Both the position numbers and the translations under genes were made by a program. 64,000 bases of DNA from Zygnema cylindricum (Eukaryota; Streptophyta; Zygnematophyceae; Zygnematales; Zygnemataceae): NCBI GenBank assembly GCA_037447655.1, contig JBBHKE010003519.1:158902-222901 (forward strand), in the 5' to 3' direction. The notes beneath the pieces were generated by a model. It made no database searches and was not told the DNA's origin. It saw nothing but the letters and a program-made list of their open reading frames with translations. Of this stretch, positions 11,587-24,769 are shown piece by piece (within the stretch, counting starts at the first letter, position 1; each line of letters opens with the position of its first letter).

Positions 11587-13891
11587 GAGTCTTAAGCTTT
11601 AGAATCTCACGATGGACCAATTGAAATTTCCAAAGCTGTAAAAAGAATATAAAACAAGTGTGAGTTTCATATAAATTATTGGAACGAAAGTATGACTTTC
11701 GCATAAGGTATTAGTATGGCTTTCATATAAGGTATTAAAATTAAAGTATGACTTTGATATAACGTATTGGGCTTTCAAGTTTTATTGTTTTAACAAACAA
11801 GCAACCTGATAAGAGGGAAAATACTAAACACTGAATATTTGGAAGTGTCTATCGCAATTTGCATTTCCAGCTGCAATTGTTTAACCTGCCGTACGCCTAC
11901 AAAGGCAGACCGTACAGTCGTACATAAATTGACATATGCAGATGTACATCAGTACGGTTTGATAGTCGTGCGAAAACCCGCGCAAACGCTATTTCCGGTA
12001 CCTCAGTACTAAAGGCATACTATACCCAGAAATCAGTTATATAACCCAGATAATACGGGGTTTACCAGATATAGGGTTTGAACGCGTTTAAGGCTTAGTT
12101 TAAGCACTTCTGGTCTATGTACGGTCCCCCCGTCCTCCGTATATCTAGCGTACGGTACCAATCGGGTTTTTCTCTTTTCAAAAAGCAGGTCTCATATCGG
12201 TCTATACGATCCTCAAAATTTGAATTTAATATCGGTATGTCGTCGGTATTTAAGTATTTGTTTTAAGATATTCAATCGCCGCTTGCTCACAATTCTCCTC
12301 CTAGAAGCTCACGGTTGTTAATCAAGGAGGGGTGAAAGATGAAAACCGACTTCAGCTGTGTTCTGTTATGTTGTGCATATAGTTTTTAACATAGTTATAA
12401 AAAGAAGTCAAAGGCCATGTTGCATAACTTGCGATGGGTAAACCATCAAGGCTCAAAGCAAGAACAACAAATTCGATTCACAACCAAAAAAGTATAAAGA
12501 AGTTGGACTAGCACAAAAGAAAAGGAACATATGAGGTTTTGCAACAGTACAACGAAACCTACAAAAACTGCTTCGAACGATGGTAAAGAATGAAATGGCG
12601 CAAAGTAAAGGCTTTCCAAGATGCACCAACGAAAAAGCCGGAGGAAACAAAACGCTTATAACTTGTCCACAATTTTCTGTACTCCAAAGATCCCGATGAT
12701 TGTACAATAAAGGTTTGTGCCACAAAGGAACTTCGGTTCTCGAGAAATTATCTCATTCTATATCTGTCACATCGTGAATTTTGTTTACATGCGGAGAAGT
12801 TACATGTGAAAAAATAAAACTCATTAGCCTCAAATTCCGATTGGTCATTAATCCAAAGTGAGATAGAGATTGTCATGTTATGCATCCATCTCAGTCACCA
12901 TGCATGAAAGTGATATAGCTCCGATTCACTTGATCCAATAACCCTGCTTTTGGACTTGCTTCTAACAAGCTGGATACTTGACGAGTCAGGGGGGCGTTCT
13001 CCACATGGCTTATGTTTACATTACAGAGGATGAAAAAATATAATTTTATTGACAACTGCACAAAGTTTATTGCTTGACATTTGACTATAAATTTATGGTA
13101 TGTTCATAAAGTTTCCGCCACAATCACATTCATTCAATGCTCTCCCATCCCTTAATCCCATGAAAATGAATAGTGGAACACAACCTTTTCCACAGTTTTT
13201 TAATCCTCCCCTACATGCCTCCTGTTCCGTGACAACCAAATGGATCGGTTTAAACCTGAACATCAAAACAGTGACTACCTTGCAACAACTGTTTTACATG
13301 ACAATGTCTGAACGAGCAAGTTGGAATTAAAGCTATCACCTCACAAACCGAATTTCCATGTTTAAAATGTTTAACACCCCACTAAAGCTTTGAATAGAGA
13401 CGTTTGAGAGGCACAATAGCCCTCCATGGGTACTGTTGCTTTGCATACTAGATAAATTATGAAGCAAACAAAATGAAGAAAACATACACATATCAAAATA
13501 ATTTGAGGGTTCAAGAGTATAAACACATACATAGAATGATCGAATAGCACGAACTGGCTTCAGCATTGCTGCAGAGCTTTGAGAAGAGATAACTCAATAT
13601 TACATAATTTCACTGTATAAAAACAAAGACGTACAAGAGTAGGTGCTGGGAACTGAAAGCTTGGTAGTCATTTTACACACTTTGTGAATTCATGTCTATT
13701 TACAGCTTGAGAGCTGGAGGTAGCACAGCAAATATTAAACATAAGCCAAATCAATAGCACCTTGGAAAAAGTAGCTGATTAACTTCCATAGAAAGCTCTT
13801 GTACTTATCATATAAGCGTGTGTGCTAATTCCTCAATACACTAACTTGCTCCGAACCATGCATCTACGCTGTTTAAGAACCTCAGTTGTAC
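11587..13891. other. Intergenic, no gene seen
   Basis: No exon is recognised on either strand. Around 11900-12260 the sequence is rich in GTACGG and TATCGG words like those inside the MITEs, so old element remains are likely. The stretch from 12800 to 13891 is probably the 3' flank of the LysM gene. Confidence 0.45.
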
Positions 13892-14948
13892 CTAATCCTC
13901 TCCAAACAAGCCAGCACCAGGCAAAACTAGCTCCTGGCCAACAACAATCATGTCTCCAGAAATGGCATTGGATTTTTGAATAACATCAACAGGGACCTGC
14001 AATTCCAGAAAACATCCCGTCAGCTCAGAATTCCAGGACCAGTTAAATGCTTCAAAACGAAAAAAAGAACTCTTCAGAAACTTACAAGCAGAAAACCTGC
14101 ATACATCGCAAACATTAATATTTCTAATGTTAGATTTATGCTAGTTCCGGTAACTTACATTGTACCGCCTCGAGAGGCCCCACAATGTGTCACCCTTCTC
14201 AACAACAAGGCCTCTGCGAGCCTGTTTCACTTTCCTTGCTGTCTTCTTTGCACGTCCAAAGAAACCAGAAGCAGCATTTTTAGCTTCTTTGCCAGCATCC
14301 TCTACAGAATCCTCCACATTTCCTCGCAAGTCTTCAGCACTTCTGTCTGCTTCTCCAACAATCTGTGCTCCTCGCATCTGGAAGTTATTAAGTTTAAGAA
14401 AACTGTCAGGATAGTCTGTTTATCTGGCTATATAAAACCTACTTAACACTTGAGGAAGAAATGGTTCAAGATATCGTCCAAAAACAGACTGCATCACAAA
14501 AGTAACGCATCACGCCCACAATGCTCTAGATTTTCAAGACCAGCTAATATACAATACAAGAAACGTGACGTTAAAAAGCTCCGAAAGCAGCTCCTAACCT
14601 TCAATTTCAAAAATTCTTGTACATGAGAGCCTCATTCCTCCTGCCATCGTTATAGCCCTAATCGCCTCCTTAAAGGACCGCCATTGCTGCCAATAACATC
14701 AGAAGTGAACAAGCATCAGCTCTACTAACCTTGAGGTCGATGCTATCCTTTGTAGAAGATGCATCATCGACGGCACCTTCAACCTTCGCCTGAACCTTCC
14801 TTGAGCGCAGCAAACCAACACCAATCGCTGTCGCCAAAGCTATTCCTGCCACTTTCACTGCTGTTTCAGCAAAGTCATTGTCCTTATCTTTTGGATCGCT
14901 GGGAGGAGAGCCACCAGCTGGCTTTGCAGACGCAGGATCACTGGACAT
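13892..14948 (-). CDS. LysM domain membrane-associated protein
   Basis: Model of 180 residues from three phase-0 exons: 14730-14948, 14159-14377 and 13892-13996. Donors are GTTAGT and GTAAGT; acceptors are TTCCAG and TTGCAG. The start is chosen at MSSDPAS because the upstream extension of the frame is unlike a plant N-terminus. Residues 1-28 are polar and Pro/Ser-rich. Residues 29-47 form one likely membrane helix (AETAVKVAGIALATAIGVGL). Residues 50-128 are a charged, probably helical linker. Residues 129-175 are a LysM domain, split by an intron between SRRYN and VPVDVIQ. It shows EKGDTLWGLSRRYN, SNAISGDMIVVGQELVLP, and ends GLFGED. LysM domains bind glycans such as chitin or peptidoglycan. 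Small plant proteins of this build are poorly characterised, and the ligand here is unknown. Confidence 0.92.
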
Positions 14949-16409
14949 ATTGAAGAAGCCTGTTCCCCAAACAGTAAGAGTTTCGCAGCATATTTTAGCA
15001 ACGTAGCTAAACTGATGATTGCAACAACCGCCAGGAAAAGGCGGAGGATGATGGTAAAGTAAGTTACGGTAAGTGCTGTAAAGCTTTCCCAAGAGTGTCA
15101 ACTACATGCAGCATTGTTGTTAGTCATTATTAGTACAAGAGCATAACTGCCAATATTACAATAATTTCGTCCGAATATCCCAATATGGTCAAGAAAATGC
15201 GCTAAAACAGCATCAGTCAGAAAAATGTGACATGCACTTTTTTGCATTTGATTGCAGCATGTACAACATATCACTCCAAGTGTCACTTTAGCATCAAAGT
15301 GCAAGGTAAAAAAGTCAAAACCGATACCTGAAACCACTTGACTTTAATATTATAAAAAGAAAAACACATAGAACAGACTACTTGCAACGATGACCGTGAA
15401 ATACCTTTGACTTTGCTTCAAAATGGCTTGAAAAGTGAAGCAGCTGAACGACAATTTTTAGCTTCCTCCAGGGAATAACAATCAGGATGAGAGCACTATA
15501 CACAATAAATCTACAAAACGTTCCCTCTGTTGACGGCCAGTTTTTGCTGACCACTTTCTGTAGTAAATATAACACGTGGCAAGGCGAGAGAGCCCAGGAT
15601 GTACACGGTGCCAGGTGGCCGAGTAAAGCTGAAAGAAATCCAAATCGTTGAAATAAAAAGGAGTTGTGATTGGTTACGGGCAGGAGTATTCAAGTTCTAA
15701 AGATGCTTATGTGACTTTGCCATTCGTTCTCAACGGTAGCTGTTCACATGTATTTTAAAAGTAGGAACGGTAAGGGTCCCAGAAATATATTATTTGAAAC
15801 CCTTGGAAGTGTTCAGACTGTAGTTGAGAGAAACTGTTGTGCGGGAAAAGCGTGGGAGCGTGCTGCAACAAAATGCCAGGTGGAAGTGTGTGATCTTGAA
15901 CATGGATTAGCTGGCACGTCCGAAGGATAGTCATTGATCGCGACTCTGAAAGCTTAGCCAATCAGCAGTCGTAAATTGCAGCCGAAAACCGTCAAACCGG
16001 TCCGGCAGACTGATCTCCCCTTGCTTGGTCTCCGACTGTGCGAACGAATTTCTGATTCTTTTTCGTGCGCTAGAACTGGTGTTCGATTGTAAGCAAATTT
16101 TGCATATTATAGAAGGCGGCCGCAAACAACCAATCAAATCGAACAATTATTCTTTGAGGATCAATAAAACATCACTCCCAAGAAGCATTCATGGACGACC
16201 CCAGGTGACATCCCCGTAAGGACCGCCTTGTAAAAAGACAAAAAGTACAAAAAGCCTCCTTTTCTTCCCTACATCGATATAGTGCGTATTTAGTTTTTGA
16301 CAATAAATGACAACAGATGACAGCATATGACGTGGCAGATAGGATGACCTGTCAAAATTCAAGATCGCAATTCAAGGTCAAATTAGTTTCTTTGAGCCCA
16401 CAAAAAAAC
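14949..16409. other. LysM upstream region, no gene seen
   Basis: Promoter-side sequence of the LysM gene followed by mixed intergenic sequence. Short frames exist, but none has splice or protein support. Confidence 0.45.
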
Positions 16410-16416
16410 AGTTAAT

Positions 16417-16845
16417 CGCAGATGGAGCCCCCGCTGGTACAGATATTGCGTTCAGACTTCAGACTTTGCATACAAAGATTCTTTCAAGATTTTAAGAATC
16501 AAATATTAACCTACGTGGTACCAACCAGAATAAGCCACGCAAAGAAAAAGTAGTTCACTGACGCGACCTAATGGAAAGCACGAACTTCAGTAAATTTTTC
16601 CGTACAATTATTGAAACGCCTTAATGGAAGGCCACCATAAAGGCCTCGATTCCATTAGGCGGTCCCAGTAAACGTACGGAAACGTCTAATGACAGGGGTT
16701 TACTGGGAGTCCGCTCCATTGTGTCAGGCCAGTAAACAACCTTTCGAAATTATGATTGGTGCCACGTTGTTAGTGTTCACATTTTGAAAATCTAAAAATA
16801 TTCTTCAAACGGAAAATCTGAACGATAATCTGTACCAGCGGAGAT
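16417..16845. mobile_element. Putative short inverted-repeat element
   Basis: The word CCGCTGGTACAGAT (16431-16444) is repeated in inverted form at 16828-16841. The direct repeat AGTTAAT occurs outside both ends (16410-16416 and 16846-16852). The two ends are not symmetric outside the inverted word, so the borders are uncertain. Several TAAACCCC/CAGTAAAC words lie inside. Confidence 0.4.
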
Positions 16846-17459
16846 AGTTAATGATTCGTAAAAAAAATTTGCGGCCAGATTTTAATTTTGAAAGTGGAAA
16901 TCAAAATTTCGAAAAGGAATGGCAAAAAGACGCCGCAAACTTTGAAGGTCGGTGGAATGTCAGACGGAGGAGCGTGCAAAGATACTTTCGCCTGACTTTC
17001 ATCCAGCGTGGCAGCGACACATGGCCTGTACGGCGTGTAGGCCTGTGATCGCCTGTTCGAAGTAGATATTTTTTTGCCATTTCACGTGTACTCACGCTAC
17101 AGTACTCGTCCTTTGTGAAGCAACTCTCCTCGCGAGGAGAGTTTCTGCACACTGGACGATTTGCGTGATTGCTTCGCGGATCTGAAAAAATGAAAAATCT
17201 AACGGTCAATACTTACGCCTATAATGTTTGGAGCATCCCGACAACATTGCAGTAAGCATGTTTCGTCTGACAAAAAAATAAAAAATTGTACGAATATGTA
17301 CGAAAAAGTACGGCGTCCAGTAAACAACCCCATTTTTCACCTAATGAAATCTTACCCTAACGCCACTGGCTTTATTTTACGTGCCGGGGGTTCCAACAAA
17401 TGGCGTGACAACCATACGATACATGTCGTATGGCCGATATGAGAACTCGCTACACCACT

Positions 17460-18358
17460 CAGAGGTCGCAATCGGGTACCCGAATCCGTACCCGACCGGC
17501 ACCCGCCCGCCCGCGTCGGATCCGGAACGGATTCGGGTGCCAAATTTTTGGAGGCCGGCCGGATTCGGCCGGGTGATTCAAAAAAAAATTAACAAATTCG
17601 GGTACGGCCGGGTAAGCAAAAAACGAAAATATTGAAGGTTTCGTAGGTACGTTCCATTACAGTACACCTTGAATAGTTATTAGAGTAGAAGTTTTTTAGC
17701 GTATAGGAATAATTACTGTTATTAACGCTAATTGGGAATTTGGAAATTTTCAAAAAAATTGTCTACTCTAATTAGGAATTAGGGTTTTTTTTAAATAGTA
17801 TGGATAATTCTATTTGAGAATTTGAAAAAAAAAAGGTACCCGAATTAGCGTTCAATACGCTAATAACGATTCACGGTGTACTGTACAGACCCGCATTGAA
17901 CAAGCCTCCATACACGTGTGGGACCTTGGGCACCCCTTCGGCACCTCACAGGAATATGTTTAGGGTCATTAAGTATTTGTTTTGGTTGTTTTTTTTAATA
18001 TTAAAAAAACCAAAATTAAGATATAATAAACCCTAAACATACAGTCGCGCGGAGAATACGAGCGACGTAGACGCCTTCGGCACCCCAGTATTGTCCATGC
18101 TGTACAACATTATTTTACTTTGGACTCTTGGTATCGTGGAAGATATGAGGGAGATGTACCATTAATTTATACTTATTCGGTTACAGGCGGGTATGGTTGT
18201 CGCGAGAAATCGAGTTTCGGTTAACTTTTTTTTCGTAAACGCGTATCGGGTATCGGGTAATAATTTAGGAGCGTGACATAACGCGGGCGGATTTCGGGTG
18301 TTCAGATTTTTAAAATGTCGGATTCGGGTATCGGAAATTTTGACTTTTGCGACCACTG
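17460..18358. mobile_element. hAT-like non-autonomous element with perfect 8-bp TSD
   Basis: The 899-bp element starts CAGAGGTCGCAA and ends TTGCGACCACTG. It is flanked on both sides by ACACCACT (17452-17459 and 18359-18366), an exact 8-bp target duplication. The subterminal regions are full of CGGGTA/TACCCG words in both orientations. No transposase frame is visible. MITE M3 is nested inside, and a hairpin with arms reading TATGTTTAGGGT and ACCCTAAACATA lies near 17956-18041. Confidence 0.88.
17663..17880. mobile_element. TA-flanked MITE, copy M3, nested
   Basis: About 218 bp, from TACACCTTGAATAGTTATTA to GCTAATAACGATTCACGGTG followed by TA. It lies within the 17460-18358 hAT-like element, so it inserted later. 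Confidence 0.75.
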
Positions 18359-18366
18359 ACACCACT

Positions 18367-19346
18367 ACTACAGTATTTTAATATCTGGTAGTCCCCCGTC
18401 ACCAATTCACCAAATAGACTGGCTAACATCTACATCGGCCAAGCCAAAAACCTTGTCATTTTCTGTTAACCATAGTCACCGCTTTTTGGCAATTCCAAAT
18501 AAAAAAGAGACCTTACATTCAGAATCGATAAGATATTCGGCAAAAATTCCAGATATTAGGTCATATTTTTTCCAGTTTGGTTCATTAGTTCGTTTTTTTT
18601 TTTGGGAGGGGACGGACCCACCGTTGGATGAAGTTGACAAACAAGGTCACAAGAGACAAAACACCTATTAGTGTTTTTCGAGAACACAACAGACCTTTCC
18701 CCATTGTCACGTGTCCACACACAAAAGAGTGAAAGCCATTCAAAACCTTTTCAACACTAATTGTTGTTGTAACCATACCTATATAAGCTTTAGTGTGGGG
18801 AAAACATCCTAGCACACTATTTTTGGGGCAGGTTAGTTTCAGAAACACGAATAGGACGAGGACGCGTACTTCCGATAGTAACATTTTGCTCCCAAACCAT
18901 CGAAAAATATTCCATAAGTCGCCCAAAAAAAAAACAGAACAAAAACAACTTTTACATTTAATAAAGCAAATGGACTAAAAAAGTGAACGTTGACCTGAAC
19001 AATAAAGTTGTAACGACAATCGTCACATGGTCCATTCCAAAAAAACAAAAAAGAACAAGAAAAATAATGACAAAACATGTTTTCCAACATTGAAAAGGAC
19101 AAGAACTGTGGAAAGTTCTGCCAAAACAGAAAAAAAAATAGAAAATATACAGAAACTATATAGAAACTGTAAATAAAAACACAAATATCCATTTTCAGGT
19201 CGTCAAGTTCCCTTAAAATGCTAAAACTGATTTTAGGACACCGATTCCTATTACATACTAAGGTTAATTTCAGGTCCTATAATAGGTCAATTACATCTAC
19301 CTAAGGTTATATAAACCAAGTTTCCTTCTTAAGCCCAAGTTTCTCA
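18367..19346. other. Intergenic, no gene seen
   Basis: AT-rich 3' flank of the F-box/kelch gene. Frames such as the one over 18839-19192 are low-complexity Phe-rich reads of poly-A tracts and are not credible. Confidence 0.5.
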
Positions 19347-22300
19347 TTAAATATGCATAATAACGGCCAAACCGTTTACATGTCCGTGCCACGGATGTTT
19401 CAACCGTTTTCGCATTTGGCTCTTCCCTTTTCCCTGTTGTTGTGAACTATTACTATTACTATTATTACTCGCACTATTCCATCTCCCTTCACACGACAAA
19501 ACCTTTCCCTCGTCATCCCTCTCCCTCTCCCTCTCCCTTCCCTCTCTCTCACACCAAAACAACACCGGTTCTCCTGCTAAAGCCACACAAAGAGACCCTC
19601 CCAACCCTAAAGCGACCACTTTATGAGAGAGAGCTTTGTCACGAAGAAGAACACATGCATGTGAATTACATTTATATTGTCGCTTACCATTATTACTATT
19701 ACCATCACTATTACTATTACAATTAGTATTATTACTATTATTACGTTTCTTTACTTCCCCGTCTTTTGTTTGTTCCTTTATAGCGACCCAACTTTTCCAC
19801 TCATCAGAGTCTTCTTCATAAAGGAGAGGAGAGGCCCAACAGGATTGGCTCGAATGTGTGGCCGGATAGGGCTTCCGTGCACCCCCCACGACACAAAGTT
19901 TTCCTTGTAAGGACGTTGTCTGTCATTCCCCTCCCTCCCAACATGCCTTAGAAAAAAGTATCACGGAAAGATTTGACCAAAGATCTTACAAAAGATCTTA
20001 CAAAAGACTACATAAAACATCCCACAAAAGAAACTAAAAAAAGAAAAATCGCGTAAAAGACCTTACAAAAAGTCCCACAAAAGATTTTATAAAAGATCCT
20101 ACACAAGAACCTACAAAAGATAAACAAAAGATCCTACAAAAGATTTTACAAGATTATACAAAAGACCAAACAAAAGACCTGACAGATTACAGAGTCTTTG
20201 CACTTCAAGATTCACAAAGTAAACGAAAAAGAAAAAACTCGACTAATAAAGAGAAAACATTCTTCCCTTGCAAAAACAAATGTACATTCTTTGAACGAAA
20301 CTACGTATAAACACCTCATCTGTATGGAAGCAATTCGTTCTTTAATACAACTATACGGTGTGACATATGTCCCACAAAAGCGTCCACTCATGGGATTCCG
20401 AGACTCGAGATTGCCACGAAAACGAATGGGTACGAGTAAAAGCAAAAAAATTGAAATCAAGCGATTTTACCCAGAAAACAAAACCTGGAGGCAGTCAAGG
20501 TATTATATTATAACATATATTATTATAAGGGACAATCTAGCAATATGACTCAATCTGAAATAAGTTTTTACCTGAAAAAACCATCGATCATCGGGTAAAG
20601 CTTTCCCATGTTGCCAATTGTCCTTAACGGGATCGTAAATAAGCATTTTAGGAGGAGATCTTCTATTGGGTGCAAATGTGACTTGGTCTCCCACAATATA
20701 AAGTCGGCCATTGACTACCTCGCCCTGTGAGGGTAGATCATCCACCCTAATTAGTGTGGTTTTTCTTGACAACTTTGTAATCAATTTTTTGGTAAAAAGT
20801 TTATCGTCATGACGATGATGCAAATTACACCAATTCATGTATTTACATCCGGATTACAAGTAGAACGGTTCATGTTTTATACTGAAAATTTAGATTAAGG
20901 AGTCTGATAAAAAATGGTTCTGCCCAGGCTAATTATGGTGAACAATATGGTGGGCAGTTGGGAAATGAAGAAAAGATGGAAACAAACACCAGTTATTGAG
21001 AGCATTGAGTGACCATAAGGGGAACTACAGATTCAAAAGAAGACAAAATTTGGGAAAAAAAAGTGAATTTTGGATATGTGGGTCTTGATAATCAATAAGT
21101 GTGACCTGTTTAACAACTAAGGTACTAATTGACGCATTCCTGAATTGCTTGCCTTTTTATTTAAAACTTTTTTATTTATTTATTTGTTTATTTGCCCTTT
21201 TTGCTTACCTTGCATCCTGGCCGTAGATCTGGCATTGGTGTGCGACTCTCCCAACGATCCTCGTCGATATCGTAAACCTGAGGAAAAGAACTGTGGCTCT
21301 CAATAACCTTCTAATAAACGTCCAAAGAGGCTATAACACTATTATTAGCGTAAGTACTATTAGCGTGAATGATACTAATTCGGAGCCAGTTTTTCTTTCG
21401 GCCCCTGAACACTAAATAGCGTTAACAATAGTCTATTTTTCCATTCATAAAACTCGGTCAAAACCAGTCCATGTTGCTTGGACCTAAATTATAATTAATA
21501 ACACTAAATAAAACCCCATGTTTTATATGTCTTGACGCGAATAGGGAGGAGAGGAGAGTGAGAAGGAGAGGGACAACTATTCAAATTGACCACTACGAGT
21601 TTCTGTTCATTTACAAGTCTCTACATTGTCTTCTCACCATTCATGTATGCTTAACACATATTACAGATAAACCTAAAAATTTCAAAATATATACCCAAAA
21701 GGAATGCAATAAATCACACGAAACATTTTAGTGCGGATAAGCAATAATAACATTACTGTAGATTTTAGCGATATACACCTAACATCACTATTAAAGATAA
21801 TAAAACTAATTTGAATGCCTGTCTTCTTGACCCAAAATCATAAATTCGTGTTAATAACACTAATCAGTTAAATGGCCCAAAATGAGCCACGCCAAAACAC
21901 ATAATTCAGAGTAGTTAATACTAAATCCACTTTAACATTAATAATTCACTCACTCTAATGACAATGGGCGGTTTAGTATACACAAAAGCATCGACTTTCT
22001 CACCTCAACTGAACGAAGCCTTTCGTTTTCTGTATTTAATCCCCCACACACATAAATTTTCCGACCAATCACTCCACAGGCAAAATCCCGGCGGGCCTCC
22101 AGCATAGAAGAACCCTCGCGCCAATTATTAAGGATTGGACTGAAATAAAAACAAAAATGGAAACGAAAACGGAAACAGAAACACCACATGTGAAACGGGA
22201 GGTCAAGTCCATATGGACGAGTACGAGAGCTTATAAAGGACCTAAGACTATACCAGACTATTCCTTAGACTATATAGTCATACCGTTACCAACTCAAATT

Positions 22301-24729
22301 AAGTATTCCCCTAGTTGTAACTTCGCACAACTCATTATTGTCGCCTAATAAGTCCAAACGGCAGTTAAGGAACTAAATCAATTCAGGACTTTTTAAAATC
22401 ATGTAAATCTGTTTTAGTACAAACGTGGGTAGTGTGGGAACATTCCACATGAAAATGTTTGAAACTAGTAATGTATTGATGCAACAAGTTTCTAATGAAA
22501 TCCACACTACTTATGGTAAAAAGTGAAGTAAGACAAGAACTGGTGAATTTTTACAGTGCGATAAAAATGAAGTTTGTGAGAGAAACCGCAAAACAATATT
22601 ACTGAACTTATTAAAGGTCAAACACACATAAGAGTAAGTTCTAGAGGATAAAAAAGCACTTACATAAAGAAAGAAACATGTTGCAAACATACTTTAGAAA
22701 AAACTTCTCCCTCATCACCCAAAATCATCATCTCATGAAAAGAGTGTGCCATCTAGTCGGTGACAAGGTAAAATACGGTGAACGAAACCAAAACCCCAAA
22801 ACCTAAAACCTCTCACCAGAAGCATTACTAAGAAGCTTTTTAAAAAAAACTAAACCTCACCATTAATAATGTGGACAGACAGATGGCATGGATGAGAAAA
22901 AAGTTTCGAGGATGCCGTTCAAGTAGTCAAATGAGTGAGCCTATGTAGACGTTTGTTTTCCACTTATTTTCCTTTTACCAATTAGTGGTCCATACTACCG
23001 TCCAAATTTTCCTCAAACGACTCAAAAATTAGCACCTAAAATAGTGTGGTCCATATTAATCCCAATAAAAAGTGCGTTTATCTTTCTGCCAACCACACCA
23101 CTACTCATAGAGATTCTACAACCAATAGAAAAAAAGAAAAAAAAATCCACTAACTAATTCATATAAATCATACAATTGAGATAAAGAGGAGGGGATGAGA
23201 CCCGCGAACGAACAATAACATCAAACCCACAAAATAAAAAAAATCCTTTGTTTACTTTAAATCACTGATTCAAAATCATACCTACAAAACAGAGGAAAAC
23301 AGAGAGAAACCAGAAAAACAGAGAGAAAAACAGAGAAGCAAACAGAGAGAAAAACAGAGAAGAAAAACACAGAGAAAAACACAGAGACAAAAACAGAGAC
23401 AAAAATTACAGAGTTTCAAAATTACCCACTTGTAAATATGTGTCGCATGTTCTCCTCCCAATAGAAAAACATCAAATCCTACAGCCACACAGGAGAAAAC
23501 AGCCAATCCCGAGGGCAAAATCCTCCTTTCTCGAAGACCAGGCCATGGGCAAATGAAGGAGTGAGAGGAATTTGTCAGAGGATCGAAAAATTCGCCCAAA
23601 AATTCTCCTCTGTTTTGTTCCGGAGGTCGACTGAGAGTGAGGAGACAAGGGCGGAGGAGTCCCAAGTCATAACGCATCTTGTTCACAAAATAGACCAGAT
23701 ACAGATTAGGTGTTTGAGGTTATTTGTAGAGGACCCTCGCCTCTCCCTCTCCCTCTCCCTCTGCCCCTTCCCCTCTCCCTCCCCCTCTCCCTCTCAACCT
23801 CTCCCTTTCCCCTCTCCCTTTTCCTCTTCTCCTTTCCCCCTTCTCCTTTCCCACTTTCTCCCTCTCTCCCCCTTTCTCCTTCCTCCTTTCCCTCTCCCCC
23901 TTTTCCCCTCCCCCCCCTGCCCTCTCCCTCTCCCCTCCCCCTCCCTTTCCCCCTTCCATCTCCCCCTCCCTCTCTACCAGATCGACCACATAACCATCAG
24001 GTTTTATACTAAACATAATTAAGAATTTCTTGGGTTTATTTTTTTAGGGCCAAATAGACTTAAAAAAAAGAGGTAAACTTATTTATACCAATTACTGTGG
24101 ATAATGTACCACAAAATACCACCAGAGCTTATTGGTTAGGAACAAATAAAACTCCCCATTTCCTCCTCTCCTCTCTTCTCCCTCTCTCTCCCTCTCTCTC
24201 CCCTTCCCTCTCTCGATGTTCCCTTTTCTTTCTCACTCTCTCTCCCCTTCCCTCTCTCGCTGTTCCCTTTTCTTTCTCACTCTCTCTCCCACTCCCAAAC
24301 CTTCATACGCCCATATAAAAACCCCAAATCATCGCCACCCAAAAAAATAAAATCCACCCTATTTTTAGACAAAGGTACTCCTCCTTCCTCCCCTCCCCGA
24401 CCCACCAAAAGAGAGACCAAAAAAAAAAAAAACATAAAAAGTTTTATATAAAAGTAATAACCACCTAAAGCAATAACCACCTACAGTAATTAATAACCAC
24501 CTACAGTAATTAATGACCACCCACAGTAATAACCACCTACAATAATTAATAACCACCCACAGTAATAACCACCTACAGTAACATCCACCCACAACCATTT
24601 ACTTACTTTGTGAAAGAGAGGGCTGGCCATGATTGTCCTCCAGCTTCTGCAAACTGCCCTCAGTACGGCATAAGCGTGACGACTTGACACACACGCCAAA
24701 CATTGCACCAAAATGTCGTCCGGAAGACT
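19347..24729 (-). CDS. F-box/kelch-repeat protein (first exon missing)
   Basis: Six exons with consistent phases: 24607-24729, 23430-23677, 22004-22139, 21209-21277, 20572-20724 and 19347-19919. They encode about 433 residues. The first listed exon is an F-box (SLPDDILVQCLACV, CRSWRTIMASP), which binds the SKP1 subunit of an SCF ubiquitin ligase. Kelch strands follow: FLLGGEHATHIYN, the paired ARRDFACGV and GRKIYVCGG, YDIDEDRWESRTPMP, NGRLYIVGD, YDPVKDNWQHGKALP, GKLCVVGG and YEEDSDEWKSW. They would form a beta-propeller for substrate binding; the target is unknown. The F-box exon begins right after a TTGTTGCAG acceptor, so an upstream start exon is needed and was not found. The last exon carries Asn/Ser runs from AAT repeats and an Arg-Glu run from a CCCTCT repeat, which may be real low-complexity inserts. 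The acceptor at 19920 lacks a good pyrimidine tract. Confidence 0.85.
19975..20190. repeat. Degenerate AAAAGATCYTACA tandem repeat
   Basis: Many near-copies of an AAAGATCTTACA/AAAGACCTTACA word, spaced about 10-20 bases apart. It lies inside the last intron of the F-box/kelch gene. Confidence 0.8.
23285..23405. repeat. ACAGAGAGAAAA tandem repeat
   Basis: Repeated ACAGAGA/GAAAAACAGAG units at the donor side of the intron 3' of the second kelch-gene exon. On the coding strand this is a CTCTGTTTTTC repeat. Confidence 0.8.
23742..23978. repeat. CCCTCT-rich pyrimidine tract
   Basis: About 240 bases of almost pure pyrimidine. It sits in the intron between the F-box exon and the first kelch exon. 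On the coding strand it is purine-rich. Confidence 0.95.
24172..24597. repeat. Two intronic tandem repeats
   Basis: Around 24186-24297, a CT-rich unit of roughly 50 bases containing GTTCCCTTTTCTTTCTCACT occurs twice in tandem. From about 24462 to 24597, units like AATAACCACCTACAGTAATT recur about eight times up to the F-box exon donor. Confidence 0.85.
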
Positions 24730-24769
24730 CTGCAACAACTCAGATAAGCAACAAATATAGTTTAGGAAA

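Noticed and set aside
12453-12725. 90-codon minus-strand frame
   Set aside because: It is isolated, with no acceptor, donor or family resemblance, in a region with dispersed-repeat words.
23561-24022. 153-codon plus-strand frame rich in Pro/Ser/Leu
   Set aside because: It reads a CCCTCT pyrimidine tract in the intron of the F-box/kelch gene; there is no protein signal outside the repeat.
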